From contig NC_089315.1 in assembly GCF_036669915.1 (NCBI RefSeq), positions 8,891,111 through 8,955,110 of the forward strand: a DNA stretch of 64,000 bases, written 5' to 3'. Shown piece by piece: positions 45,449 to 57,640 of the stretch (position 1 is its first letter; the number at the start of each line of letters is the position of its first letter). A program made the position numbers and the translations under genes. The DNA is from Pocillopora verrucosa. Its lineage: Eukaryota; Cnidaria; Anthozoa; Scleractinia; Pocilloporidae. The notes below the pieces were generated by a model, which worked only from the letters and a program-made list of their open reading frames with translations, was not told the DNA's origin and searched no databases.

Positions 45449-45591
45449 GTAATTTAGTATTATCAAATGAGTTGATAACGTAAATTGGCCACTGTAAAGA
45501 GTTTAAAAGCTAAGCTTTTAAATTCTTCATGATGACCGATTTACATCATCGACTCAATTGATAATACTAAATTACCCTGTTATCCACATAG
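45449..45591. repeat. Near-perfect ~70-bp-arm foldback next to the Penelope remnant
   Basis: ATAACAGGGTAATTTAGTAT opens the left arm and its complement closes the right arm at 45591. The arms pair over about 70 bases with a few mismatches and almost no loop (centre near 45520, TTAAAAGCTAAGCTTTTAA). The order of motifs (TATCAA, GTTGATAA, AATTGGCCACTGTAAAGAG) parallels the foldbacks at 31.3 and 41.0 kb. Confidence 0.75.
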
Positions 45592-45711
45592 TAAGTTATT
45601 TTCAAATATGAAAATATTCAATGCTAATATATTCAAAATATTCAAAACTAAATTACCCTGTTATCCACATAGTAAGTTATTTTTAAATATGAAAATATTC
45701 AATTAAATATC
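45567..45711. repeat. Tandem duplication of the foldback end and flank
   Basis: ACTAAATTACCCTGTTATCC, then ACATAGTAAGTTATTTT and AAATATGAAAATATTCAA, occurs at 45573 and again about 75 bp later at 45648. One substitution is visible. An AT-rich ATATTCAAAATATTCAAA stretch joins the copies. Confidence 0.7.
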
Positions 45712-46273
45712 AATATTTCCTAGCCGTAGAATGGTCTAAAATTTATTGAAAATGACCATCTGTCAAATATTTTTGGAAATCTGGGAAAATGTTTTGCCCG
45801 TGTAAAGATGATTCGAGACTACAACTACCGGTACTCATGGCATGCGGCTTAAATACTCCGTGAGATTCATAAGAAGTTTAAGAGTTAAATTTTGGATTGT
45901 TTCACAGTTCACGGTTAATCCCTATTGAGTAGGTTTTGATGATAGATGCACCAGAACGATACAGACCAATACTGGTTGAGAATAATAGCAACAACACAAG
46001 TATCCCTAATGTGCATAACAACAAACCACGACGCAGTCATTTTTTCATGTCGAAAAAAACTGATTGGCACTAATGAATTATAAGTAATGGTAATAGGATT
46101 TAGAGGAGGTGATTCAGTAACAATAATGAAACGTGTGAACTTAATCTTTTTTCCCCGTCATAATTCCCGCACCAGCTTGATTAGGACTTCGCAAACACCT
46201 CTAAGGGGCCGCCCTAAGTATGGTCTTTGAGGAACGCACGCCTCTTTACTTGCTGTCACACGCTGAACACTCT

Positions 46274-46286
46274 GTTGCTAGGCTAC
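46274..46286 (+). promoter_or_regulatory. RFX X-box-like site upstream of LRRIQ3
   Basis: GTTGCTAGGCTAC matches the ciliary X-box (GTNRCC/GTTGCTA half-site plus RGYAAC) with one weak base in the second half-site. It lies 92 bp before the LRRIQ3 ATG, the usual distance for RFX sites in promoters of cilium and flagellum genes. Confidence 0.5.
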
Positions 46287-46377
46287 ACGTAGCAAAACTA
46301 CAACAACTGTCATGGCTTCCCGGCTTTGTTGTTTCGTCGAGTTGGTCTCAACATTGTGACAGTGTTTGCGCTTAACG

Positions 46378-49300
46378 ATGGTTTATGACGGTTCTAACAA
46401 GGGCTTTCCGAAGACTCTTGGAAAAGGAAGTGTTTTAAAGAAGTCACAAAAGTCTAAGTTCGAGAAGCAACGAGAGGAAGAAGTTGTTAGAAATGCTCAC
46501 GAGCGAGGTTATTTGCGCACCCCGACAGCGAATGATATTTGGGACAGTATCGGCGAAAAGTGCGATCTTAATGACATAAGCTACTTGAATATGAGTAGGA
46601 TATGCCTTCATACTGTTCAAACCATTGACTGGTGTACGAGGCTACGAATATGCGTCTTGCATTCCAACTACATTTCTTCATTTGATTCTCTAGCAACCTG
46701 TAGGGATCTTGTTTTCTTGGATTTGCATAATAATCAGGTGAGCTTTTCATTCCCTGTATGCCGTGAACTTCGAAGCTTCACGTACTCTCGAGTCAATTCC
46801 TAACATTTTAGATTTTGAATGTGGCATTGTTTCATTTTAACCATAACATGAGAGAGTTTCGGTTCTCACTTTCACAAACCAGAAAGAAGGTTGTCTTATT
46901 TATTGTTCATCGTCGCACCGGTAGAGCCTAGGTGGTCGTGAGATATCGGACATCGGAGAATGTTCCGGCTATTGGCATAAATTTCCGACCAAATTTTGAT
47001 GTCTCGAAGTATTTTTTCTCACTCAGATACGGTGAATATTCAAAAGTCGCCTAAGTTTATTCAGATGATACCTATCCTATTCCTCATTAATGAAAACCCT
47101 AAGTATTCCTGAAAGAGGGGGGAAGGAGAAGTTGCATTATTTATTTAGTTTTCCCATTTGATCTTTTACATCATTAAGCATAAACGTTCAAAGTTCTCTA
47201 GAGGTACTAGTAACTGGTGTTCACTTTAAAATTATTTGGGTGAATGGCCGCTGTTTGTATTTTTAATTTGAATAATTTGTCGTTAGGTATCCAAATTGAT
47301 GATAAATAAGTTTATGTTGTTAATAATGAGAACGATCTTAATTCTAGGATAAGATATTTTAATGGCATATATGAAAGCAAAAATCTGTAATCTGTACTCA
47401 TCAGATAACAAAACTCCCTGGTCACAAGTTTTGGGCATCGCTCACGGAACTGAAGGTTGTTTTTCTACACAACAACAGCATTTCTAAACTTGATGATGTG
47501 AACTACATGGCTGCATCTTCCAGCATTTCTATTCTGACTCTAAATGACACTCCTCTCAGCCTAAAACCAAATTACAGACACCATTTGGTGAACAGTTTGT
47601 GGACCTTAAAGTCCCTTGACAATTATGTGATTTCTGACGAAGAAATCATAGAGGATTCATCTTTTGGTGGTCGCTTTGCACCTTTGCGATCAAGTTTTTA
47701 CATTAACTGTTCTTGTTCTCTAACAAAGGTAAGAAAAACCTTGTACTTAGTATCTGGCCTAGCTCTCAATCAAATCACCAGACCTCAGTTGCATCAAATA
47801 AATAAGATAAAATTGTTTTTTCAAAATCAATTGGTGTTAACTCTGTGAAGCTTGAAGGGGCATTTGAAATTATTTATTTCCAGTACAAAACAGAAAACCT
47901 CTTGATCAGATTTGATCAAGAGCTTTGAATCCTCACACAAGACAGATGTTACTTTGTCCCTTGTTCACAATAAATCCGTGACATATTTCTTTAAAGTAAA
48001 GCTGTTGTGAATCATTTTGATGTTCAGCATATTTCTATATTGTTTAGCATGGTGATAAAGGTAAAGTCTTTGAGAAATTTAAAACCTGTAATTGTAATGA
48101 AGTAGCCTGTATCATACAGTGTGGCATAGTAACCTCTCTTAATAAATTGTCAGGCGTCAAGTTAAGAAGATCAATTTATTTTGGTTCTTTCAGGAGAACA
48201 CTTATGAGGAAGCACTGAAAGAAGTTCACAGGCTTACTGCTGAAGTGAATGGAATTCAGGCAAAATATTGCCCAGTGTTGATAATACAGAGATACATCCG
48301 AGGACACTTGACAAGATTAAGGTTTAAGTTCATTCAGGACATGAGATTGTGGTGAGACTGAAGTAAATTTAAGTTAAAATGTGCCTTGACTCGAACATAG
48401 TTGGGTTAATAGTCTTAACCCATTACACCCTAAGATTGCCATCCATATTCTCCATACTACTCTCTTTACATTTCCAAATCCAAAGAGAATTTTTTCAACA
48501 ATCAATTAGGCTCTTAGGCAATCTTTTCTCTTAACCCCATTACTGCCTGCGTGAGGTACAGAGTATGTCACACAATTTGAATACTGTGTGCCTCCATGAC
48601 CTACTCAGTACATCGAAAGTTAAGGTAATGGTCATATCTCTTGCACTGGAGATGTTAAATACGCTGGCCTCTAAAACTTAAAACAAATTACATAATACAT
48701 ATGCTTTTATACACTAGGACTTCTCAGTAGATTTGGTAGTTCAGTGGGTAATGAATGATTAAACAGTATTACTGTAAGGAAAAATAAGATGCTGGTCACT
48801 CTCAGGGTTTAAAGCCAAATCTGATGTTATCACAACTTTAAAAATGTTCAAGAGGAATTCTTGACTGCCACTATTCTGTGTCAGTAACCCTTGTTCTTGG
48901 TGTTTATCGCATCCATTTTTGCTCCAAAGAGGTACCAAATGTTTTTTTTTTTTTTTGGACTTCACTTGTTGTTCACCCTTTTAACGCCCAGAAGCGAAAA
49001 GTGCTTAACCTCTTACAATATCAAACAAACCGGAAATGATAATTGATAAACTTTCGCGGAAGGGTGTTATCTTGATGTAACTGGTGTACCCGTAACTTTC
49101 CCATATTTGAAAGAAAATGAAAGGAGAGACATGTGTGACCATGGACGTTCTCTGTTCCTCTCGTTCGTGGGCCTAAGTAACTAACTAAGCCTGTTCCTCA
49201 AGTAGTTATTTTTCGTCTCGTCATCAGGGCTGCAGTCTCCATTCAGCGGTATTACCGTCACTACAAAGGATACACAGCAGGGGGTACCCTACCACCACCA

Positions 49301-50965
49301 ACATCCCCAGCCCCCAGCCGTTCCAACTCGTCCTTGACTCGCTTTGATTACGAGACGTATTTGCATGGAATAAAACCCGGTTATCCGATCAGTCCAAGGG
49401 CTTCCGCTGGGAGGATTGCAAGACGCCCTCGTAGTCGTAATGTGTCCATAACCGTGGAACCTATCAGCAGCATCATTGAAGAAGGCGAAAGGAGAACAGA
49501 GGGAAGAGTTACAACTTCTCCGGTAGAAGATCTTGAGATTCCAAGAAAAGACAGCTTCCCGGTTAGAATAACTACTAGAATTTCTTTGAACCTTAGGAAG
49601 CTGGAAACTAGTACTTCTGACGTAATTAGAGCTAAAAAGGAAGCTGTGACTATTCGTAAGAACCTGGGTCTGATCGATATCAAGTCCAGGAAAAGTATGA
49701 TTGAAAGTCGTGAGTCGATGCGGATCAAGTTAGCCACACGAAATGACATCCGAGCGAAAAGCAGGGAACTACAGAAGGAGGAACAAAAAATAGAGGATAA
49801 AGAGGGAAAGAGGAAAAAGCCAGACCGAATTGGGAAGTACACCACTGTGCGAGTTTTCCTGGGGCGAGTTGTCGACTCGCAGCCGCGCACCGAATGCGAA
49901 CTGAACGACACTGAGCATGAACCGAAGAAGCAACGATTTCGATTGTCGGGTCTTCGCCCCCCGATTCAAAAAACTGACCCGCTGCGTGAGATGCTAATTT
50001 CTAAACAAGAGGCTGGAAAGGATGTTAGAGAGGCTGCAAGGGAAATAGAAAAAAGAGCGGCTGAGGAACCAAAGAAATTTGTTACTAAACGTCAAACGGT
50101 CACCACGGATCAAAGACTATTCATCCGCACTCACGGCACGATGGGCTTAGCGTGTTTACGAGCCGTTCAGCATGCCTACAGAGAAAGGGAGCGAGCTGAC
50201 ACTGTCTCTTCAAAAGCCATCACAGTGGCACAGATGAGAGAAGACCGTGAACAAGCTAAAGAACGCGTCAAAATATTTAAACAGGAGTACAAGGAAGCAT
50301 CGCTTAGGAGGAGAGTTCGAGATGGTGTTAGAACCACCGACGCTCTCAAGGAGCGGCAAGCGAAGGAAGTTATTGAACACGAACGGCTGTCGACAGCACG
50401 AGCTGTTACTGCGGAACAACTGAAATCAAGACGGGCGGATTGGGCGTTCATATCAGACTTTAACTGTCAGCACACATCCATTTCCAACGCGTTGCAGCGC
50501 CATGACCGCGCCTCACAGAGAGACGAACGTGTGCAAGAAATTGAAGATACCGTGCGCAAGGGGAAAGAAGTCTCACAAGATCAACAAGCTCTGGTACGTC
50601 GATACATGGAACACCGGCAGTTGTTACGTCAAGCAGAGACAGCCATGGCACGCGCTGAGTTGGATGCGCATTTGACGCGGGAAGCCAGTCAGCGCAAGGC
50701 GGCTGCTAAAGAGCGCGTGGCACAAATAAAGGCGCGAAACCAGGATACACAGGAGTTTTATTCTCCGCCTGTGACGCATGCACCGGCGAGACTTCCTCCT
50801 CTGGCCGTTGTATCGCCCGTGCAAATGGACGTCTGGAATGACTTGGAAAAATTTGAATGGACTCCGGCGAGTCACGAACGCTGCTTTTCTGAGCCATACG
50901 GTAGAGTGGTGTCTTCAAGAAGACAGCGAATGTATTCATTAGAGCCCACGTACGGCATAGCATGA
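46378..50965 (+). CDS. LRRIQ3: LRRIQ3: leucine-rich repeats and IQ motif protein 3
   Basis: Four exons join in phase: 46378-46737, 47405-47728, 48194-48351 and 49228-50965, giving 859 residues. The frame is open a few codons upstream but the first ATG is 46378. Leucine-rich repeats span the end of exon 1 and exon 2 (LRICVLHSNYISSFDSLATC, LVFLDLHNNQ, LKVVFLHNNSISKL), ending in the family's YRHHLVNSLWTLKSLDNYVI and SDEEII block. Two IQ motifs follow: VLIIQRYIRGHLTRLRF at about residues 256-272 and AAVSIQRYYRHYKGY at about 282-296. These are predicted calmodulin contacts. The large last exon is Arg/Lys/Glu-rich, disordered then coiled coil, with repeated RERVRI/KERV-type heptads. Human LRRIQ3 (624 residues) has the same order and is associated with sperm and motile cilia. 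The extra length here is in the region after the IQ motifs. Confidence 0.87.
48410..48545. repeat. TTAACCC-bounded repeat fragment in LRRIQ3 intron 3
   Basis: TTAACCCATTACACCCTAAG at 48415 begins a block that ends near CTCTTAACCCCATTACTGCC (48530). Both ends carry TTAACCC, but in the same rather than opposite orientation. It may be two abutting piggyBac-type MITE ends, different from the family at 4032. Confidence 0.3.
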
Positions 50966-53900
50966 TGCATGGGAACCTAATTTTGATCAAGATGCAGTGT
51001 GTGTTTTTATGTAGCTAGCCATAGATTCGATTGTTCTTTTTTTATATTATTTATTTAAAAAACACTGCACTCGATCAATAAGAAAGCTGGAGTGCATTAT
51101 GCGTTGACGATTAAAGAAGTTCTTATTTATTTTAAATCAGAGTGTATAATATAAGTAGCGAAAACGGACTTCAGTCGTTTTTTTTTGTTGTAGTGATTGA
51201 TAACATTGTAGATAGTGTGAGATATCAAATAGTTTTACGACTTAAAGTCTATAACACAGTGCAAAGTTAGTTAATATAATATACTGTATAGATAAGATAT
51301 TTGAAATTGTTTGAAAGTATTTCTTTGGTTGATTAATATTGCATATCTCATGAACCTAGTCGCCGCATTTTTTTTAGTAATGGAAAGTGTTTAACTTTTG
51401 GACCATGTAAGCTTCGCGTTTTCTAAAGAGTGCATTTCGGTGAAGTATCGTATGACCAAATACAAAACAATCCCAACGGCCAATCAGATCAAAGGAAAAT
51501 GTCACAATTAACCAATCAGACAAGCATACTGCCCGAAGCGCGGGATAACGTGGATGGTCTTGCTTTGAATCTGATTGGTTGAAAAGTAGCACGAGTTTTC
51601 TAAACCAATCACTTAGAGACACCTGGCTATCTTCGCCACTCAATAGGACTTTGCTACAAATCTTCCTTGACAAATTTGGATTAAACGAGTGCCACTTACT
51701 TTTGCGCGCAAAAAACCAGAAAACAGGAAACGCCTACACTGGGGTTCTACCACCAAAGTAGATCCACAAAAGAATGGGAAAAGATCTTTTGAAAATATTT
51801 CGAAATTAGTGCTCAAAATGAAGGCAATCAGCAAAGGTTCAACTCTTTTGGGTTACTTCTCTCGTATTAGTACTCCCAAGTCTCTTCAAATTTCGTAGAA
51901 ACTGTACAGACGTGGCAAAGTTTTCGCGCTAATCCTAAAAAACGCTTTGAAAGGAACGGAAAATGGATTCAAATTCTTCAGTCCAAGAACTATGGTTACG
52001 CTCGATGATTATCTAATCTATACGAGAAAACTAAAGGACATGTCAACACTGTAACAATGGTAGGATACAGGTCAAAATTTACACAGCCTTCCTTACATCC
52101 ATGGTATGCCCCATCACATCGTTATACGCGTGCGCACATCCGGCGATCGATATTACTAGGGTCCGAGAGTAAAGCAAAATTTTATGTTCATTGTTTATCT
52201 TTTTATATTTTTATCCGCCGGAAAAGGGTCTCTTGCGATTCGTTTCACACGTACATTAGTCCTATATTTGACCGAGTCAGGGGAACACAACCTTAAATAT
52301 TGGGGACCGTCACAAGAATAGGCGAAATCCGCACACGATTGCTAGCACTCTAGCGACAGTCAGCACGTCGTGCAGGCTTGTGTCAGTCTAAATATCTTGC
52401 TAAAGGGACAATCAAGAAACAAATTATGAACCTCTATTTAAACTAGAAATTTATTATTAATTAATATGCATGTAATTTGATTACAGTGGATAAAAGTTAG
52501 AAGTAACTCATCAAGAATTTTTCTCTCTCGTCCACGTTTGCGACTAGGCATTTTAAACATAATTATTACTGCGGGTATATTCATCGATATACAAAGATAC
52601 ATAACCATTTTCTATATATAAACACTATTTAGTGTGTAACAACAAAGAGTGCTGGCAAGTATTTGATCTTCCAGGCCCTCAAAACCAACCCGTCCAGAAT
52701 TTTGATAAGTTCCCTAAAACCTATCAAAAAAATTGTAACTACTTCACTAATTCCTTAAATGCTAAGTTAAATTAAATGTCAGTCTTAAAAAATTATGATC
52801 ATAGACGGTACGCAGCTGCGGTTTATAAACGCGCTACCCTTTTTTGGCGCTGTCTACCAAACACGCCCAACTTGAACCCTACGAGAACCAAAATTAAAAA
52901 TTTTTAACTTGGTGGACGAAATTACTTCGCTGCAGCCATTAAAGGTGGCCACGGAAAGTGACTTAATATTTACGGAAATAGTATTTCGAGTAGTTTTCAA
53001 AGAGGAGCAAATCTCGTGAATTGCTACCTCGAACTCTCTTTGTTATCCATTAGACTGACTTTTTTGATATATAAAACACTTGAATGTTGATGCCCTTGTT
53101 ATAATCTTGTGTGTTTTCCCCAATGACAAGCAGAAAAGACTCTCTGACCAGATAGCTCTTCAAAGAGTCATTAGGTATTAAACCTTTCGCTACTCCCAGT
53201 ACTTTTTTAATCAGGTCACACTGGAGGTCCACAGAACACTTGACTTGCATTTAAATTTTATTCCGTCGCACAGCATAAATTTAAAGACCGCCATTTTCCC
53301 GGTCTTTATTCGCAGTCACATATTAGTAGTCCCCAAAGGAAATACTCAATTCCACACCAATTAACTTCAAATTAAATTATGTAGGCCTCATGAAAGCAAG
53401 ACATTTAGGTATTAAATACTATATAAATACAACACTTGTTGTCTGTGCGAACTGACTGTGTAAGGATTGAAAAGCAAACGAATGGCCTATACCAATATAG
53501 AATGATACACCATTTAAAACAACTCTGACATTGTTCGGGAACTATTCAAAGCATCCTTGCTTTACCACAGAGAGAGAAGGAGGGGACATTAACTCCATAC
53601 GCATGAAATAAGGTTTTGTCAGACGGAGAAGTGTAAGGGAAAACAAAGCCCACCAACAACGGTTGCAGAAAAGAGGGATGGGGGGGGGGGGTAGGGGCAT
53701 GTTACAGAGTGGAGAAACTTAAATCTTAATCTCACTACATCAACATTCTACCGGTTCCAAAAAGTCAATTGATTGACATATCTGTTCCCTTGTTAGCTTC
53801 AGTCTATTTGAGTGCTAAGTTCAACCTTCATAGGTAATATTATTTGGTGGCATTTCATGTTGTTACAAGTCAGTGTGGATGACTTGCATCTGACCCTTAA

Positions 53901-54139
53901 ACTATAACATCATCTTTTTTATGGGTCCAGCTTTAAGCAACCTTTGAAAATATGTCCACAGACTGACCCAGAAGATTGTATGATAAATATCCTCCACACA
54001 AAGCAAAAGCTGGTGCCACATGCTGATGGAATGCAGAATTTATCACCTCTGTTGGGATCTAGTTTGTAAACTTCTAACTGTTTTTTTTTCAGGAATTTAC
54101 TAGTTCAAGACTTATTTTCCAATGTAATGTCAGCTTTCA
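50966..54139. other. Intergenic between LRRIQ3 and the C1orf21-like gene
   Basis: No complete gene recognised. Contents include the LRRIQ3 3' flank with several AATAAA-like motifs and the CCAAT-rich repeat (51475-51620). There is also a plus-strand frame near 51818-51895 with a PIP-box-like start. A short hairpin, AAAGACCG paired with CGGTCTTT, lies near 53284-53308. A G-run lies at 53680-53692. Confidence 0.4.
51475..51620. repeat. Dispersed CCAAT-rich repeat, copy B
   Basis: This contains GGCCAATCAGATC, AACCAATCAGACA, GAAGCGCGGGATAACGTGG, CTGATTGGTTGAAAA and AAACCAATCAC: two CCAAT boxes on each side of a GCGCGGGA core, in opposed orientation. It parallels the block at 39360-39500. The symmetric layout would suit a bidirectional promoter. 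Confidence 0.45.
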
Positions 54140-57100
54140 GCTTCTGAAACATAGTCTGGCCCCTTAGGAGAAAAAGGGAAAAAAATTACAATTTTCATTC
54201 TCAAAGTAAGTCACTAATTGTGTCAGTAACATTATGAGCAAAACCATACTGTCTAAACTCAACTCTCAAATTACAGAGTCCTAGCAATCTGACAATTAAA
54301 TCAAAATGTGAAACAGCCAATGCAAACAAAGCACTAAATGCTAATAGCTAATCAAATTTAGCTACCTCTTCAAAGCTACCATTCAGCATCAAGAAAATAA
54401 TAAGGTTAATTAGCTTGGGGTTAACCAAATTCAGCTTGAAAATATGACTTGTGGACCATTTTAGAGAGTTGAGTTTTAGGCAAATGTATTACTTTGGATG
54501 CCTGTCCTGACACTAAATGCTTCTCCTCCAAGTTGCTCCCATTTTGTTATTGACAGAATAAGACAAAATAACTGAGAAAAATTACTAATAAAATTTTGTA
54601 CAGACAACATCAGTGATTGATAAAACCTCAAACATGAATTACATTTCATTGACTGATCAACTGACTTAGTATGAAAACAAACCTCTGCAATTTTTTGATC
54701 AAGCATTTTGAAAAACTCCAGTTGAGACTTTGTCATTTGCCTAATGGAGAAAAAAAAGCAGGGATTATAAAATAACATGAAAACTCACACTCACATCAGT
54801 GATACTCTACAATGTGCCTAAGTCCTATGGGTCTAGAACCTTTGCTGTTTCTGTCCCAAAACCCTGCAACTCTTTGCCTGATATCATGCATTTATGTGAT
54901 AATTTTAATACCTTTGAATTTAAGCTTTTTACATAGCCATTTTAATTTTGTTTAAATATTGATTTAGTTTTAATTGAATTCTCAAGTTTTTGAAGCACCT
55001 AATGCTGTATAGGTGCTATACAAGTATTGATTATTATTATCATTATCATCATTATTATTTTTATTATTATTATCATTGCTTCTTTTAGATACCACATGGG
55101 CAAACAAAGGGAAAAATAAGTTATTCAGAAAACCACCCAAAAGAATCCTTACTTATGACTGACAAGAAAACACTAATTTAATCTAAAATTTTATCAGTTA
55201 AATCATGACACAACTAGTGTCAAAACATATAATTCACATACACCGTTATTCAAATCATAGCACCACTAGATAAAGAAAAGCAAATCCAAACAATAACTTG
55301 GGCTTGAGCAGCTCTTGGCACAGGCATTGGTTGGTTGCACATCCACTGTTTATAAGTCCAAATGGTATTAGAATGTTGGTGAAGGGAGGAAATCTACAGA
55401 TCCTGAACAAACCCAATAAGCCATTTTCAATGTAATAAAATTAAAACTTGGCTCTGAGGCTTTGGGAATTAAAAAAAGGGATGAATGATTAATTTATTTT
55501 GTTTTAATTCCCCCTAGTCTGGGTACCACGTTAGAATTTTTAATATATAAAAAATGGCCTATTGGTCACAGAGGACCAAGAGTGACAACCCGAAAAGATA
55601 TTCAAGCCACATGTTACGCAAAGTACATGAATCAAAGCTGGGCCATAGACCACTATCATAATGCTCCATTTCACTAAAATAATAGTATTTGAGCAGAGCT
55701 GATCTAAATACAAGGATATATGGAAAAAAAACCAGAGTGACTCTTGATGCAACCTAAAATTTTCCTTGTGTTCCACAAAGGAATGTAAGACATTTGGGGA
55801 GGAGAATCTTGCAGGCTGTCAGAATTCACTTACAGCTTTTTTCCATACACCCTCACAACTAATCAATTTGATCTACAAGTCTTACACTCTGACTTGACTG
55901 ATTGGAACAGACTTTGGGGCAGCACAGTGGTTGTCATTTGTCCTAAAAATAAATCAAAATGTTTCAGGTCAAGGTCGTTTTAAGATTATTTTCAGAACAT
56001 CTTAATTACCCCTAGTATCATAACTAATATGTACAAAAAGAGATCTTATGTAAACTTAATCAACATCCCCTGTCAGCAAGATGGTTTAAATAAATATAGT
56101 TCAATACTGCATCACTATTTGCAAGTTAACACCAAGGACAATTTATGAATCTCATACACCTGACAATAAATTACACAGCAAAAAGCAAAAATTGTCTATC
56201 TTGAGTGTTGACTCCCTTTTTTTAGAAAAAAAAACTGTTTACATTTGAGAATATTTTTCATCTGAGAGGAAAATGTGAGGAAGGTTTCCAACTGCCCTAC
56301 CTTATTGGGGTAGGTTTTCTTCTAGGGATTACATCCTGATTCTGAAAATAAATTAATGAATTGATTGAGATTGGTAAAAACGGCTAATCATATAAATGTA
56401 TGGCAACTATAACTAAAATCTTTTTCCACCCTTATAACAGCTATAGTACTTTTCTATATCAACAAACTACCCAATTTAATTAATCACTCCATCTGTGGTC
56501 AATTCAAACTATTGAAAATGGTCAACTTTCCCTTGCATGAAATACAACTTTCAACAAAACGCCATGAGCCAGCTATTTACCAAAGGTCTAACCCAAACTG
56601 CAGTTTTCCCCAAGTTGAGGGCCTCAGGTATTCTCATTAGAGGGTTGATTCGATCATATAAATGTCTCTCTACTATTAGCTTTTGGCCCTCCTAACACTG
56701 TTAACAAAATAAATGTTCAGATAACAGGTTAGTCTAAATTGAATATGGATAGAACAAGGTTTTGTTAGACATTGGCTAAACTTTGTTTAAATGACTGGCC
56801 TAACAAGTCTGTTACCTTATCCTTGATTACTGAAGATCTGTCATTTTTGGGTTCTGGAATATCAGGCTCTTTGACTGAGGTGATACTATTAGATGAATCT
56901 TTTCTGCTGTTTTTTAGTGCACTGCTTTCAAGTGAGTGTCTTGGAACATCTGTAATGAATACCAACAAACAATATGTGAAACTGAATTACCGGTACAATG
57001 GTTCAGTAAAAAACGTGTTGATGTTTTTTACACAACAGTATCTAAACCTGGATGGCAGTCTCCACTGTAAATTTTCACAATTCATCTGCAATTGAATTTC

Positions 57101-57346
57101 CAATTGAAAACCTGGTTTATATTAATTTTTAATATAATTATCCTCTGGCAAACACTGAACACCCTTGAGATGAAGTAAAAAGAACCTGTAATTAAAGCTG
57201 TCTTTGCTGTCAAAAAAGACACTGTATTAAACATTCCTACAATTCTCACCAGGTGTATGTACTGAGCAACCATTCTCTTTTGCTGAGTGGGAACTGGAGC
57301 TGACTTCTGGACTTGTGGTCATATGCTTACCAGCAGAACATCCCAT
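54140..57346 (-). CDS. C1orf21: C1orf21-like small acylated protein
   Basis: Six coding exons join in phase on the minus strand: 57346-57250, 56949-56816, 56341-56301, 55942-55886, 54740-54683 and 54172-54140, giving 139 residues. The start, MGCSAGKH, parallels MGCASAKH of human C1orf21. It is a typical signal for N-myristoylation at Gly2 with possible palmitoylation at Cys3, so membrane anchoring is expected. The middle is Ser/Lys-rich and probably disordered. The C-terminus, SQLEFFKMLDQKIAEG followed by PDYVSEAES, matches the vertebrate ending SQQEFFRMLDEKIEKG then RDYCSEEED in order and spacing. Human C1orf21 has 121 residues. Its molecular function is not established. A 5' untranslated exon probably exists: exon 57250-57346 is preceded by an acceptor-like site near 57420, and a good donor (CACTGAG before GTAAGT) lies at 61707 on this strand. 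Confidence 0.78.
54960..55080 (+). repeat. LINE-type 3' tail with ATT microsatellite
   Basis: CACCTAATGCTGTATAGGTG then CTATACAAGTATTGATTATT leads into an impure (ATT/ATC)n array of about 60 bp. Short repeats appended to a conserved GCTATACAA-type hairpin are typical 3' ends of CR1/L2-type LINEs. It sits in the C1orf21-like gene's intron between exons 4 and 5. Confidence 0.45.
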
Positions 57347-57484
57347 AATATTAGCCCACAAGGGGCGAGGCTTTCGCCAGGACCACCCAATGGTGAAACA
57401 GATGAATTCTTGGTTCTTATAAAATCAACAATCCTAAAAAAAACAATACTTTGTTAATGCTGTGGAAATAAAAGGATATACATT

Positions 57485-57640
57485 TCAACCTGTATTAAGC
57501 AATCATCCATGCAGAATGGTAGGGTGACTGCTTAATACATTACAGGTTACCAGCTTAACACCAGTTCCAAAGAAAAGGAGTCAAACACGAAAAATGCCAT
57601 TTTAGGCCATACTTAATAGATCAATCAATGTCCAGTTTAT
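57485..57640 (-). repeat. Dispersed CTGTATTAAGCG-type repeat, copy 2
   Basis: Reverse-complemented, the block reads GGCCTAAAATGGCATTTTTC, TTTCTTTGGAACTGG, AACCTGTAATGTATTAAGC and CTTAATACAGGTTG, the same order as at 28200-28335. It also has internal inverted phrases (CCTGTATTAAGCA and TGCTTAATACA), so it may be a small foldback element. Confidence 0.55.

Noticed and set aside
46366..46377. Start of LRRIQ3 four codons earlier
   Set aside because: That start would be TTG; ATG 46378 is the first proper start codon.
49381..50990. Long minus-strand open frames opposite LRRIQ3 exon 4
   Set aside because: Shadow frames of the Arg/Glu-rich coding exon; the plus strand joins in phase to the upstream LRR and IQ exons.
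53284..53308. Transcription terminator hairpin (AAAGACCG / CGGTCTTT)
   Set aside because: Intrinsic terminators of this kind are not used for eukaryotic mRNA genes, and no gene ends there.
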